Shown: positions 41,062-51,006, numbered from the stretch's first letter. The stretch: 64,000 nucleotides of DNA from Qipengyuania gelatinilytica (GCF_019711315.1 NZ_CP081294.1:1612001-1676000), one strand, 5' to 3'. Numbers and translations: made by a program. The notes: generated by a model not told the origin, from the letters alone.

Positions 41062-42177
41062 ATGCCGTTTTTCAGTACCGCGCCCGTCCGAATCCAGCCC
41101 TATTTCGGATACCGCAATCGCGAACGATTGTTCGTAACCGTCCGGGCGCTGCGCTCTCGCGCCGGCAATTTCGAGAAGCGCGGCAAATGGCGCGCCATGC
41201 GCACGATGATGGGCCAGTTCGCCAGCCACGAGGTCAAGGAACTTCCGGTCGAGCTGGAGATCGTCTCGCCCTCGGGCGAAGCGCGTCGTCACCAGGGCCT
41301 GACCGACAAGGAAGGCTTCGCGCATTTCGACATCCCGCTCGAAGGCGAGTGGCCCTATGGCGAACATCCCGAGTGGGAGACGGTCACCTTCCACTGGGAG
41401 AATGGTCGGGGCAAGCAATGCACCGATGGCCACGTGCTGGCTCCGGGACGCGATACGGGGCTCGCGATGATTTCGGACATTGACGACACGATCGTCGAGA
41501 CCGGCATCACAGGCGATTTTCGCGCGGTCCTGCGCAACTGGCGCAGGGTGCTGATGGAAATGCCCGAGGAGCGCATCCTCGTGCCGGGCGCGGACATGTT
41601 CTACAACGCGCTGGGCGGGAACGATGGCTTGCCCGAGGGCAAGGGTCATGCCGGCGACCATTTGCCCGCACCCCGCCGCCCCTTCTTCTACGTATCCTCG
41701 AGCCCGTGGAACCTTTTCTCCTACCTCGTCACCTACATGCGCGGGCGGGGCCTTCCGCTCGGGCCGATCCACCTGCGCGACTGGGGCCTCAATCGCGAGA
41801 CCTTCGGATCGTCGAGCCACGGTGCGCACAAGCGGGCGGCAATCGAGGGGATCCTCGCGACTTATCCGGACATCAAGTTCGCACTCCTGGGTGATGATTC
41901 ACAAGGAGACCTGACCGCGTTCTCCGCCATTGCGGTCGACAATCCGGACCGCGTGCGCGCAGTCTTCATCCGCAAGGTGGGCGAGGCGATGAGCCCCGAA
42001 GAACTCGCCGCAGAGGCCGCGCTCAAGGCAGCCAATATTCCGCTTTGGCTGGGCGAAGGCTATGAAGAGGGGCGCAAGTTCCTGACGTCGATCGGCCTGC
42101 TCGATGACGCGGATGCCGAGGCGATCGTGAAATCCGTCGGCCATGCCGAGGATACCAGCAAGGAAAAGACGGTTTGA
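41062..42177 (+). CDS. App1-type phosphatidate phosphatase (DUF2183)
   Basis: A 371-aa protein with the DUF2183 catalytic signature ISDIDDTIVETGITG (DxDxT) near residue 140, the FYVSSSPWNLFSYL motif II region and the C-terminal FALLGDDSQGDLTAF segment of the HAD-like fold. Yeast App1 is an Mg2+-dependent phosphatidate phosphatase. It directly precedes the alpha/beta hydrolase gene, suggesting a shared role in lipid turnover. Confidence 0.92.
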   Translation: MPFFSTAPVRIQPYFGYRNRERLFVTVRALRSRAGNFEKRGKWRAMRTMMGQFASHEVKELPVELEIVSPSGEARRHQGLTDKEGFAHFDIPLEGEWPYGEHPEWETVTFHWENGRGKQCTDGHVLAPGRDTGLAMISDIDDTIVETGITGDFRAVLRNWRRVLMEMPEERILVPGADMFYNALGGNDGLPEGKGHAGDHLPAPRRPFFYVSSSPWNLFSYLVTYMRGRGLPLGPIHLRDWGLNRETFGSSSHGAHKRAAIEGILATYPDIKFALLGDDSQGDLTAFSAIAVDNPDRVRAVFIRKVGEAMSPEELAAEAALKAANIPLWLGEGYEEGRKFLTSIGLLDDADAEAIVKSVGHAEDTSKEKTV

Positions 42178-42188
42178 AGGCCAGGCTC

Positions 42189-43100
42189 ATGTGGATCGCA
42201 GGTTCGCTCATCGTCATTGCCCTCCTGGGATACGGAGGGCTGTCCTATGCCCTGCGGCAGAACCCGCACGCCGTGCTGGATACGGTCGACCGCATTGCCG
42301 GGCCCTCGGGCTCGGTGGAGCAGGTCGCCGAGGCCAGCACCGGTCCGCACCGGCAACAGCGCCTGCTGGTCTATCGCAGCGATGATGCGGCAGAGGCTCT
42401 TCCGGTACTCGTGTTCTTCCACGGCGGCAGCTGGGCGCATGGCGACCCGCAGCACTATGGCTTTGTCGCGCGCAGCTTTGCCGAAGAGGGCTTCGTGGTC
42501 GTGCTCGGCGGATACCGTCTTGGCGACGAGGGCCGTTATCCCGCAATGCTGGAGGACACCGCGGCTGTCGTCGGGTGGGTCCATGCCAATATCGCAAAAT
42601 ATGGCGGCGATCCCGAGCGCATCTTCCTGGGCGGGCATTCGGCCGGAGCCTACAATGTCGCGCAGGTGGCGCTCGAAAGGCACTGGCTCGAGGAGGAGGG
42701 TGTACCCGAAAGCGCGCTTCGCGGTGTCATCGGCCTTGCCGGACCTTATGATTTCTATCCGTATGATTCGGCGTCCACCAAGGCCGCATTTGGTTCGGCA
42801 GGCGCGGGCGCGGAAAGCCAGCCGGTCAACCACGCGCGCGCCGGTGCGCCGCCCATGCTGCTCGTCCATGGCGAGGCCGATACGTTGGTGAAACCGCGCA
42901 ATTCGCGCGCACTGGCGAAGGCGCTTAACGAGGCGGGAGGGCGCGCAGATACGTTGTTCCTGCCCGAAGGCGACCACAATGCCCCGCTGCTGAGCCTCGC
43001 CAATCCGTGGCGGCGCGATCCGCTGGTGCACGACCGCATACTGGCCTTCATGCGCGAGGCGGCAAAGGTTTCAGTTCCGGTTCAGCCGCAAACCCCTTAG
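42189..43100 (+). CDS. Alpha/beta hydrolase (carboxylesterase-like)
   Basis: A 303-aa protein from the ATG at 42189 (GAAGG upstream); a TTG at 42174 would overlap the previous stop. It begins with one N-terminal membrane or signal segment. Motifs are the oxyanion HGGSWAHGD, nucleophile elbow GHSAGAYN, and late Asp and His in LVHGEADTLV and PEGDHNAPL. The organisation is that of the BD-FAE/esterase_lipase family. Substrate unknown. Confidence 0.88.
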   Translation: MWIAGSLIVIALLGYGGLSYALRQNPHAVLDTVDRIAGPSGSVEQVAEASTGPHRQQRLLVYRSDDAAEALPVLVFFHGGSWAHGDPQHYGFVARSFAEEGFVVVLGGYRLGDEGRYPAMLEDTAAVVGWVHANIAKYGGDPERIFLGGHSAGAYNVAQVALERHWLEEEGVPESALRGVIGLAGPYDFYPYDSASTKAAFGSAGAGAESQPVNHARAGAPPMLLVHGEADTLVKPRNSRALAKALNEAGGRADTLFLPEGDHNAPLLSLANPWRRDPLVHDRILAFMREAAKVSVPVQPQTP

Positions 43101-43111
43101 GCTCGTCGCCG

Positions 43112-44497
43112 ATGCGCCTGTTTGCCCACATTCTCGCTTTCCTGGCCTTGGCGACCTTCGCCGGCCAACCCGCCTCGGCGCAATCGATCCTGCGCGATGC
43201 GGAGACCGAGGCATTCCTCGACGATATCTCTGCCCCGCTGGTCGAGGCGGCCGGACTGGTGCCGGGCAATGTCGATGTCGTGCTGATCAACGACCCGTCG
43301 ATCAACGCCTTCGTTGCCGGCGGGCAGGTGGTCTACATACATTCCGGCCTGATCGACGCCGCCGACACCGCGAACGAGGTGCAGGGCGTGATTGCGCACG
43401 AGCTTGGGCACATCACCGGCGGCCATATCATCCGCATCCGCGAAGGCTATGGCGCGGCCACCAATATCACGCTGCTGTCGATGCTGGCCGGGATCGGCGC
43501 CGCGCTCGCAGGTGCCGGCGATGCCGCCATGGGCATCATCATGGCAGGCCAGCAGGCGGCGCTCGGCAAGTTTCTCGCCTTCAGCCGCACGCAGGAAGCC
43601 AGCGCCGACGCCGCAGGTGCCAAGTATCTTTCGGATGCGGGCATTTCTGGGCGCGGTTCGCTCGCTTTCTTCGGCAAGCTGCTCAACAAGGAAGTGCGCT
43701 ACGGCATCCGCCAGGACGACGAGGCCGGTTTCTATCGCACCCACCCGCTTTCGGGCGATCGCATTTCGAAGCTGCGCGAGACCTACGAGGTCGATCCCGC
43801 ATGGGAGGCACCGCTCGACCCCGACTGGGAACGCCGCTTCCAGCGGGTGAAGGCCAAGCTGCAGGGCTATGTCGCCAAGCCCGAATATACCTATCGCGAC
43901 TATCCGGAAAGCGACCAGTCGACACCCGCTCTGCTGGCCCGCGCCTATGCCTATCACAAGGAAGCGCGCATCGACCGTGCGCTCGACACTGCCGATGCGC
44001 TGATCGCGCGCGATCCGGCCGATCCCTATTTCCTCGAGCTTAAGGGCCAGGTGCTGCTCGAATCGGGGCGTCCGGGCGAGGCCATCGTGCCGCTGCGCCG
44101 GGCAACCGAGCTCACGCGCGCCGAGCCGCTGATCGCCGCAATGCTGGGCCACGCCCTGATCGCAACCGAGGAAGAGGCGAACTACGAAGAGGCCGAACGC
44201 GTACTGCGTGCCGCAGTGGGACGCGATCGCTACAATCCCTTCGCCTGGTACCAGCTTGGCGTAGTCTACGCCGCGCGCGGCGACATGCCCCGCGCGCGCC
44301 TCGCCAGTGCGGAACAGCAGGTGATGAACCGGCAGTATCCGCTCGCCCTGCGCAGTGCACAGGCTGCAGAGGCGGGGTTGCCGACCGGCTCACCCGACTG
44401 GCTGCGTGCGCAGGACATCGCGATGGAAGCGCGGGCGCTGATGGAACAGCAGTGCGAGATCAAGAACGGGCGTGGTTGCGCCGACCTGCGACGCTGA
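43112..44497 (+). CDS. Periplasmic M48 metalloprotease with TPR domain (BepA-like)
   Basis: A 461-aa protein with a cleavable signal peptide (MRLFAHILAFLALATFAGQP, cut after ASA), zinc motif HELGHITGGH with the distal Glu in QEASADAAGAKYL, and C-terminal TPR-like repeats from about residue 280. The layout matches BepA/YfgC, which degrades misassembled outer-membrane proteins. It forms an envelope quality-control cluster with the following DsbA-like and PDZ-protease genes. Confidence 0.92.
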   Translation: MRLFAHILAFLALATFAGQPASAQSILRDAETEAFLDDISAPLVEAAGLVPGNVDVVLINDPSINAFVAGGQVVYIHSGLIDAADTANEVQGVIAHELGHITGGHIIRIREGYGAATNITLLSMLAGIGAALAGAGDAAMGIIMAGQQAALGKFLAFSRTQEASADAAGAKYLSDAGISGRGSLAFFGKLLNKEVRYGIRQDDEAGFYRTHPLSGDRISKLRETYEVDPAWEAPLDPDWERRFQRVKAKLQGYVAKPEYTYRDYPESDQSTPALLARAYAYHKEARIDRALDTADALIARDPADPYFLELKGQVLLESGRPGEAIVPLRRATELTRAEPLIAAMLGHALIATEEEANYEEAERVLRAAVGRDRYNPFAWYQLGVVYAARGDMPRARLASAEQQVMNRQYPLALRSAQAAEAGLPTGSPDWLRAQDIAMEARALMEQQCEIKNGRGCADLRR

Positions 44498-44513
44498 CAC
44501 GAGGGGCAAGACA

Positions 44514-45197
44514 ATGAGAGAAGTACTGACCGTGCTGGTTGCGCTGCTGGCAGGCTTTGCCGGGGCGGCAATCTGGTCGCTGACCGGTGTGGGCAATGCG
44601 CAAACGCGCGAATACCTGCTCGAAAATCCCGATATCCTGCCCGAAATGGCGCGAGCCTATCAGGCGCAGGAGCAGCAGGACCGCCTTGCCTCGGTATCGG
44701 ACGACGTGCGCGAGCCCTTCGCTGGTGCGGTTCTCGGTAACCCCAATGGTTCACGCACCCTCGTTAAATTCACCGATTACGCGTGCGGATACTGCCGCGC
44801 GAGCGTGGCCGATATCGATCGGCTGATCGCTGAAGACGCCGAATTGCGCGTGGTCATCCGCGAGTATCCGATCCTCGGCAGCGAGGCAGCGGCACGGATG
44901 GGCCTCGCCGCAGCACAGCAGGGCAAGTTCGACGCCTACTACCACGCGATGTTCGCATCCGGACCGCCGACGGCAGAAAGCATCAATGCCGCCGCGCAGG
45001 CAGCGGGGATCGACATGGAGGCAGCACAGGCCTTCGGCTCCAGCGCAGAGGCCACGGCTGAGCTCGAGCAGACCTTCGCCTATGCCCGCCAGTTGGGATT
45101 CTCGGGCACGCCGAGCTGGATTGCCGGTGGCGCGGCGTTCGAGGGCGCGGTCGGCTATGAGGAGCTCAAGGCCGCGGTGAGCGAAGCGGACAGTTGA
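44514..45197 (+). CDS. DsbA/DsbG-family thiol oxidoreductase
   Basis: A 227-aa thioredoxin-fold protein with an N-terminal hydrophobic anchor or signal, active-site CGYC in FTDYACGYCRAS, and the cis-Pro loop GFSGTPSWIAGG. It has a ScsC/BDB-like architecture with a helical insertion. It probably oxidises or isomerises disulfides in the periplasm. It overlaps the next gene by 4 bp. Confidence 0.9.
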   Translation: MREVLTVLVALLAGFAGAAIWSLTGVGNAQTREYLLENPDILPEMARAYQAQEQQDRLASVSDDVREPFAGAVLGNPNGSRTLVKFTDYACGYCRASVADIDRLIAEDAELRVVIREYPILGSEAAARMGLAAAQQGKFDAYYHAMFASGPPTAESINAAAQAAGIDMEAAQAFGSSAEATAELEQTFAYARQLGFSGTPSWIAGGAAFEGAVGYEELKAAVSEADS

Positions 45198-46168
45198 TCC
45201 GCCGCCTCATCCTCGTCCTTGGCGCGTTACTCGCCTCGCCGCTCGCGGCCGGGGAGAAGGATGCGCTGCGCGAATACCAGCAGCTCGAGGAGCAGCTGTT
45301 CACCGCTGGCTACAGGCTTGCGGTGGCCAATGCGCCATTCTGTGAAACCACCCTGCCCGCCAGCGGCTTCGCCATCCATGATGCCGCCTCCTACGGCCAG
45401 AGCGAGCAGGTGCGCGCAAATCTGGGCCTTCGCGGCGATATCGGCGTGCAGGCCGTCGTGGAAGGATCGCCGGCTGCCACAGCGGGGCTGAGGCAAGACG
45501 ACACCATCCTCGCCATCGGCGGCCGCATGGTCGAGACCACCTGGCCGCCGACCAGGGAAGGGTGGCAGCGCACGCTGACCCTGATCGGCGCGATCGCCAG
45601 CGAGGGCGAGGACGGTACGCTCGACCTGATCGTCGCGCGTCCGGGGAGCGGGATGATCCGGCTCGCGATTCCGACGGTGCCGGCCTGCGCCTCGCGCTTC
45701 GAGGTGCTCGATACCGGCGACGAGGCATGGGCCGACGGCAAGCGCGTCGCGATGGGACGCAAATGGCCCCCCTTCTCCTACGGCGACGAGGACGCCTTCG
45801 CAGGTTCGGTCGCACACGAGCTCGCCCACAATCTCCTCGGGCACCTTGCAACCTTCGAGGATACGGGCCGCAAGCGTCGCCTCACCCGCCTGTCCGAACG
45901 CGATGCCGACCGCCTCATGCCGTGGCTGCTATGGAACGCGGGCTACGATCCGCGCGGCGCGGTCCGCTGGATGGAGCGATGGGGTCCGAAACATGGCGGC
46001 GGACTGCTGCGCAAACGCACGCATGACGGCTGGGACGAAAGGGTCGAATTCATCGAGGCCGAGATCGCCACGCTGGACGCGCTTGTTGCCGAGCACGGCT
46101 GGGAGCCGGGCCAAGCCGACTGGCGCACCTATTTCCGGCAGGAACTGGCCGAAAAGCTCGACCGCTAG
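45194..46168 (+). CDS. Periplasmic PDZ plus M48-like peptidase
   Basis: A 324-aa protein starting at a TTG that overlaps the stop of the DsbA-like gene. A signal peptide (MIRRLILVLGALLASPLAAG) is followed by a PDZ-like domain (GDIGVQAVVEGSPAATAGLR, DDTILAIGGR) and a zincin motif HELAHNLLGH with distal ERDADRLM. The combination suggests a regulated periplasmic protease in the same quality-control operon. Confidence 0.85.
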   Translation: MIRRLILVLGALLASPLAAGEKDALREYQQLEEQLFTAGYRLAVANAPFCETTLPASGFAIHDAASYGQSEQVRANLGLRGDIGVQAVVEGSPAATAGLRQDDTILAIGGRMVETTWPPTREGWQRTLTLIGAIASEGEDGTLDLIVARPGSGMIRLAIPTVPACASRFEVLDTGDEAWADGKRVAMGRKWPPFSYGDEDAFAGSVAHELAHNLLGHLATFEDTGRKRRLTRLSERDADRLMPWLLWNAGYDPRGAVRWMERWGPKHGGGLLRKRTHDGWDERVEFIEAEIATLDALVAEHGWEPGQADWRTYFRQELAEKLDR

Positions 46169-46171
46169 GCG

Positions 46172-46780
46172 CTATTCCTCGATCGCGGCCTTGTACATCG
46201 AGGCCAGCGGCTTCTCCATCACACGCCGGACCATCGGCTCGAAGAATTCGAGGCTCTCGCTCTCGTAGTCGGGATCGAATGCGGACTGGTCGTATTTCTC
46301 GCAGAATTCCGCGCAGGCATCGAAATGCGGGCTGTCGCGGAATTTCTCGCGCAGATCCTTGTCCATGCCGAGGTGGTGGAAATAGTAATAGCCCTGGAAA
46401 GCGCCGTGGTTCTGGCAGATCCAGTGGATCTCCTCGGTCACGAAAGGCTTGATGATCGCCGCTGCCACTTCGGGATGGTTGTAGCTGCCCAGCGTATCGC
46501 CGATGTCGTGGAGCAGCGCCATGACCACATATTGTTCGCCGCGCCCGTCGCGATGCGCCCGAGTCGCGGTCTGGAGCGAATGTTCGAGGCGGTCGACGGG
46601 GAAACCGCCGAAATCGCCGTCGAGCAGCTTGAGATGCGTCAGCACGCGATCGGGCAAGTCCTTGGCAAACTCGCGATATTCCGCGCCGATGATCGCCCAG
46701 TCTTCCTTCGTGCCTTCCTTCATCTGGCGGAACTTGGCGCGCTCGCTAAGCGAATGGGCCAGGTTTTCGGGCTTGTTCAT
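46172..46780 (-). CDS. HD-domain phosphohydrolase-like protein
   Basis: A 202-aa protein from the ATG at 46780 (GAGAGAG upstream). HD-type metal motifs are HSLQTATRAHRDG, ALLHDIGDTLG and a later ICQNHGAFQGYYYFHH. It resembles the small HD-superfamily hydrolases related to phosphonate and inositol oxygenases. Substrate unknown. It is convergent with the protease operon, ending 3 bp from it. Confidence 0.85.
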   Translation of the reverse strand: MNKPENLAHSLSERAKFRQMKEGTKEDWAIIGAEYREFAKDLPDRVLTHLKLLDGDFGGFPVDRLEHSLQTATRAHRDGRGEQYVVMALLHDIGDTLGSYNHPEVAAAIIKPFVTEEIHWICQNHGAFQGYYYFHHLGMDKDLREKFRDSPHFDACAEFCEKYDQSAFDPDYESESLEFFEPMVRRVMEKPLASMYKAAIEE

Positions 46781-46852
46781 CTCTCTCTCCTTCTCCGCCA
46801 TGCATAGTAGCGGCTGGCGCAAGGCGCTGCAATTGCGCTAGGGCCTTGGGCA

Positions 46853-48070
46853 ATGGCCGTGTTGCCCCTCAGTCCGACGCCCTTCTTCGAGAACAAGAAC
46901 AAGGCGTTCTGGAACCTCCAGCTGGCAGGCTGGGGCGGTGCCGCGCTGCTGCGCGCGATCTCTGCATTCGCCAACGGCCAGCCGCTCGACTTCCTGTTCA
47001 TCATCCTGATCGCATCGATCACCGGCTTTTCGCTAAGCCTGATCCTGTCGGTCGCCTATCGCTATTTCATCATGCAGCGCCCGCTGGTGACCTGGGGTGC
47101 GACCGCGGCGACGCTGGTGGTCGCAGTCGGCGTCTATGCCTTCATCGACAGCTGGGTGCTCGAGCTCGCGCGCCCTCAGAGCGAGGCCGGCTTCGTCCGC
47201 CTGTTCGTGGGTATCTACTTCATCGACCTCACGCTGCTGGGCGCATGGTCGGCGCTTTATTACGCCATCAACTTCTTCCTGCAGGTAGAGCAGCAGGCCG
47301 ACCGGCTCGAACGGCTCGAGGCACAGGCGACCAGCGCGCAGCTGGCCATGCTGCGGTACCAGCTCAATCCGCACTTCCTGTTCAACACGCTGAACTCGAT
47401 CTCGACGCTGGTGCTCCTGAACCAGACCAAGCCCGCCAATGCGATGCTCACCCGCCTGTCGAGCTTCCTGCGCCATACGCTGATCACCCAGCCGGGCGGC
47501 AAGGTGACAGTCGCGCAGGAGGTGGAGACGCTGATGCTCTATCTCGATATCGAGCGCATGCGTTTCGAAGAGCGCCTGCAAACCGAATTCCGCGTCGAGG
47601 AAGCCGCCACCAAGGCGCAGATCCCCTCCATGCTGCTCCAGCCGCTGATCGAGAACGCGATCAAGTACGGCGTCAGCCCGCAGGAGGAAGGCGCGACCAT
47701 TTCGCTGCTCGCGCAGATCGTCGGGCCGCGCCTGCGGATCACCGTTTCGGACACCGGCCCCGGCGTCGATGTCGGCGGCGTGGCCGATGACCTTCCGGCC
47801 GTGATGGCCACCCACAAGCGCCGCGATTCGACCGGCGTGGGGCTTGCCAACATTCGCGACCGGCTCGCGCAGGCCTATGGCGATGATCACCGCTTCGAAA
47901 TCCGCTCCCCCGAAAATGGCGGATTCACCGTGCTGATCGAGATTCCGCACGAATTCGCCGACGCTGCGGAGCCGTCTGCCGAAGCGCGTTCGACAGGAGA
48001 GGTGAAACCGGCCAGCCCTTCGATCGTTGAATCCCCGAATCCCCCCCAGAAGGTAAGCCCGTTAAAATGA
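46853..48070 (+). CDS. LytS/AlgZ-type sensor histidine kinase
   Basis: A 405-aa protein with four N-terminal membrane segments (residues about 20-140), the His_kinase domain with phospho-acceptor QLNPHFLFNTLNSIS, and an ATPase domain with N-box LLQPLIENAIKYG and G-box VSDTGPGVD and TGVGLANIRDRL. It overlaps the LytTR regulator gene by 4 bp, forming a two-component pair. The input signal is unknown. Confidence 0.93.
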   Translation: MAVLPLSPTPFFENKNKAFWNLQLAGWGGAALLRAISAFANGQPLDFLFIILIASITGFSLSLILSVAYRYFIMQRPLVTWGATAATLVVAVGVYAFIDSWVLELARPQSEAGFVRLFVGIYFIDLTLLGAWSALYYAINFFLQVEQQADRLERLEAQATSAQLAMLRYQLNPHFLFNTLNSISTLVLLNQTKPANAMLTRLSSFLRHTLITQPGGKVTVAQEVETLMLYLDIERMRFEERLQTEFRVEEAATKAQIPSMLLQPLIENAIKYGVSPQEEGATISLLAQIVGPRLRITVSDTGPGVDVGGVADDLPAVMATHKRRDSTGVGLANIRDRLAQAYGDDHRFEIRSPENGGFTVLIEIPHEFADAAEPSAEARSTGEVKPASPSIVESPNPPQKVSPLK

Positions 48071-48864
48071 CTATCCGAACGATCCTCGTCGATGATGAGA
48101 AGCTCGCTATCCAAGGCCTCCAGTTGAGGCTGGAACCGTTCGAGGACGTCGAGGTGATCGAGACTTGCCAGAACGGGCGCGAGGCGATCCGCGCGATCAA
48201 GACGCTGAAACCCGATCTCGTCTTCCTCGATATCCAGATGCCCGGCTTCGACGGTTTTTCGGTCGTCCAGGGCGTGATGGAGATCGATCCGCCGCTCTTC
48301 GTGTTCGTCACCGCCTTCCAGGAACATGCGATCCGCGCCTTCGAGGCCAATGCGGTCAACTACCTGATGAAGCCGGTCGACGAGGACAAGCTGGCCGACA
48401 CGATCGAACGCGTGCGCCAGCGTCTCTCCGAGAAGAAGAGCAGCGAAGAGGCCGATCGCCTGCGCGGTGTCCTCTCCGAAGTCGCGCCCGAAGCGGCAAG
48501 CGACATGGAAGGCGACGATGCCGAGGCATCGGGCCGCTATGAAAAGCTCATCAATGTGAAGGACCGCGGCCAGATCTTCCGCGTCGAGGTCGACACAATC
48601 GAGCATATCGAGGCCGCCGGCGACTACATGTGCATCTACACCGGCGACAATTCGCTGATCCTGCGCGAGACGATGAAGGACCTCGAACGCCGCCTCGACC
48701 CGCGCACCTTCCAGCGCGTCCACCGCTCGACCATCGTCAATCTGGACCAGGTCCGGCAGGTCAAGCCGCACACCAACGGCGAATGCTTCCTCGTGCTCGA
48801 CAGCGGCGCCGAGGTGAAGGTGAGTCGCAGCTATCGTGACGTCGTGGCGCGCTTCGTACACTGA
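48067..48864 (+). CDS. LytTR-family response regulator
   Basis: A 265-aa protein. The receiver domain has phospho-acceptor Asp in LVFLDIQMPGFDG, and acidic pocket and Lys in TAFQEHAIRAFEANAVNYLM followed by KP. A C-terminal LytTR DNA-binding domain covers residues about 155-265 (VDTIEHIEAAGDYMCIYT, VHRSTIVNLDQVRQ). It is the partner of the upstream kinase. Confidence 0.94.
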   Translation: MTIRTILVDDEKLAIQGLQLRLEPFEDVEVIETCQNGREAIRAIKTLKPDLVFLDIQMPGFDGFSVVQGVMEIDPPLFVFVTAFQEHAIRAFEANAVNYLMKPVDEDKLADTIERVRQRLSEKKSSEEADRLRGVLSEVAPEAASDMEGDDAEASGRYEKLINVKDRGQIFRVEVDTIEHIEAAGDYMCIYTGDNSLILRETMKDLERRLDPRTFQRVHRSTIVNLDQVRQVKPHTNGECFLVLDSGAEVKVSRSYRDVVARFVH

Positions 48865-48982
48865 CTTGTTCTGCGCACCGACCTCCGTCGGCGCGTCCTC
48901 GCTAGAGGTGCAGCAAGCTGCACCCGCTGCGGGCGGGCGGTTGCCCTTGCCGGGCCTCCACCGGCCCGGTTAGGAGCACTGC

Positions 48983-49843
48983 ATGACATTCAAACTGACC
49001 GGTTTCGATCTCGACCAATTCGTCTGCGACACGCTTGCCGAGGATCTCGGCGAGGGGCTGGCGGGCGGCGGGCATGATGTCACCAGCGAAAGCGTGATTC
49101 CGGCCGATGCGCGCTTTTCCGGGGTCATGGATACGCGCGATGCCATCCATGTTGCAGGACTGCCCGTGGCAGAGGCTTTCTTCCGTGCGCTCGACCCCGA
49201 TATTCGGATCGACATCCTCGTCGATGAAGGTGCGCAGGTGCCCGCCGGGAGCGACCTCATGCGGCTGGAAGGCAATGCACGCGCCATGCTGACCGCCGAG
49301 CGCGCGGCACTCAACACCGTCCAGCACCTCTCGGGTATTGCGACCATGGTCGCCGAGTATGTGGCCGCCATGGACAATCCCGACTGCACCCTGCTCGATA
49401 CGCGCAAGACCATTCCCGGGCTTCGCCACCTGGAGAAATACGCCGTGCGCATGGGTGGCGGGGCGAACCACCGGATGGGCCTGTGGGACGCCGCCATGAT
49501 CAAGGACAACCACGTGCTTGTGGCCGGATCGGTGGGCGAGGCCGTCCGCCGTGCCATCGAGGCAGGCGTGAAGGACATCATCTGCGAAGTCGACCGCATC
49601 GACCAGATCGAACCGGCGCTCGAAGCGGGCGCGACCCGCCTGCTGCTCGACAACATGGAACCGCCCACCCTGCGCGAAGCGGTCGCGCTGGTGGCAGGCC
49701 GCGTGCCCACAGAGGCGAGCGGCGGCATCAACCTGCAGACAATCAAGGCGAAAGCCGCGACAGGCGTCGATTACGTGTCGGTCGGCAGACTTACCCAGAG
49801 CGCACCTGCCGCAGACATCGGTCTGGACTTTACCCCGCTCTGA
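48983..49843 (+). CDS. nadC: Nicotinate-nucleotide diphosphorylase (quinolinate phosphoribosyltransferase)
   Basis: A 286-aa NadC with EDLGEGLAGGGHDVTSESVI, TAERAALNTVQHLSGIAT, DTRKTIPGLRHLEKYAVRMG and the C-terminal EASGGINLQTIKAKAATGVD. It converts quinolinate and PRPP to nicotinate mononucleotide in de novo NAD synthesis. TTAGGAG lies 5 bp before the ATG. No nadA or nadB is nearby. Confidence 0.95.
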   Translation: MTFKLTGFDLDQFVCDTLAEDLGEGLAGGGHDVTSESVIPADARFSGVMDTRDAIHVAGLPVAEAFFRALDPDIRIDILVDEGAQVPAGSDLMRLEGNARAMLTAERAALNTVQHLSGIATMVAEYVAAMDNPDCTLLDTRKTIPGLRHLEKYAVRMGGGANHRMGLWDAAMIKDNHVLVAGSVGEAVRRAIEAGVKDIICEVDRIDQIEPALEAGATRLLLDNMEPPTLREAVALVAGRVPTEASGGINLQTIKAKAATGVDYVSVGRLTQSAPAADIGLDFTPL

Positions 49844-49895
49844 ATTTCGGGCAGCACGTCTGCGTGGGATCGTCGTTTGGAGGGAAGCAGGGGCG

Positions 49896-50318
49896 ATGCG
49901 TCCAAGATCGATCAGGCTATTCGAAATGCTGTACCTCAGTGCGATCGCGCTGGTGGCGGCAAGTGCAATCTATGATTTCAGCGCGCTGATCGCCGCTGCG
50001 GAAGGGGACCTGTCGCGACGCGGGATCGACCCGACGACGCTGGTGATCGCGGGCATCGCTTTCACCGTTTTCCTGATGCTGGCGCTGTGGTTCATGGTCG
50101 CGCGGCTGCGGGTCGGCTTCGTGCGGTTCCTGCTCATCGCGCTGCTCGCCTGGCAGGCCTGGCCGCTGCCCCAGGCGCTTTCGAACGGCATCAGCGCCAG
50201 TGACGTAGTCGCCATTGCGACCATCGTGCTGCAGGCAATCGCGATCTTCTTCACTTTCACGCCCAGCGCACGCGCCTGGTTTTCAGGACCCGGTCCGGAC
50301 ATTCGTGATCAGATCTAG
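49896..50318 (+). CDS. Small integral membrane protein
   Basis: A 140-aa protein with four hydrophobic segments (residues about 12-30, 50-68, 75-92 and 98-118). No family is recognised. Its 3' end overlaps the RNase T2 gene by 14 bp if that gene starts at the GTG at 50305. Confidence 0.75.
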   Translation: MRPRSIRLFEMLYLSAIALVAASAIYDFSALIAAAEGDLSRRGIDPTTLVIAGIAFTVFLMLALWFMVARLRVGFVRFLLIALLAWQAWPLPQALSNGISASDVVAIATIVLQAIAIFFTFTPSARAWFSGPGPDIRDQI

Positions 50319-51006
50319 CGCTTTCGCCGCAGGACTGGCGCTGGCCAGCCTGCCCGCGATCGCACAGGCGCAGGCGTACCAGTGCGCACTCCCGCAGCGC
50401 GCCACCGTGCCCGAAGTACGCAGCGAGGCGCCGCGGCAGCTGCCCGTGACAGGCTATACGCTGGCGCTGAGCTGGGCGCCCGAATACTGCCGCTTTCGCG
50501 AGAACAGCCGCCGCGATGCACGCCAGTGCTCGGGCGAGAACGGGCGCTTCGGTTTCGTGGTCCACGGCCTGTGGCCCGACAGCGGGCGCAGCTGGCCGCA
50601 ATGGTGCGGAGGTAGCGACATGCGCGCAGTCGAATTGCGCAAGAACCTCTGCATCAGCCCCGATGCCCGCCTGATCGCGCGCCAGTGGGAGAAGCACGGC
50701 ACTTGCATGGCGCGCCGTCCGTCGACCTACCTCAAGGTCACCCGCATCCTCTACAATGGCCTGCAATGGCCCGACTTCGTGCGCATCAGCCGCGAGGACG
50801 ACCTGACCGCCGGCACCATCCGCACGCGTTTTGCCGATGCCAACCCGGGCTGGTTTCCCGAGGCGGTCGGCGTGGTGCTCGACGAGCACGGATGGCTGGA
50901 GGAGTTACGCCTCTGCTACGACAAGCGCTTCATGCCCAAGGCTTGCGACCGTAGGCGCTTCGGAGCGCGCGATGACGAGGCAGCGAAGATCTGGCGGGGG
51001 CTGTAA
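50305..51006 (+). CDS. Secreted ribonuclease T2 family protein
   Basis: A 233-aa protein read from a GTG at 50305, giving a signal peptide (MIRSSAFAAGLALASLPAIA, cut near AQA). Both catalytic segments are present: CAS1 FVVHGLWPD and CAS2 QWEKHGTC, with paired cysteines typical of RNase T2. It would degrade RNA in the periplasm, producing 2',3'-cyclic phosphates. The next gene starts in the stop codon. Confidence 0.9.
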   Translation: MIRSSAFAAGLALASLPAIAQAQAYQCALPQRATVPEVRSEAPRQLPVTGYTLALSWAPEYCRFRENSRRDARQCSGENGRFGFVVHGLWPDSGRSWPQWCGGSDMRAVELRKNLCISPDARLIARQWEKHGTCMARRPSTYLKVTRILYNGLQWPDFVRISREDDLTAGTIRTRFADANPGWFPEAVGVVLDEHGWLEELRLCYDKRFMPKACDRRRFGARDDEAAKIWRGL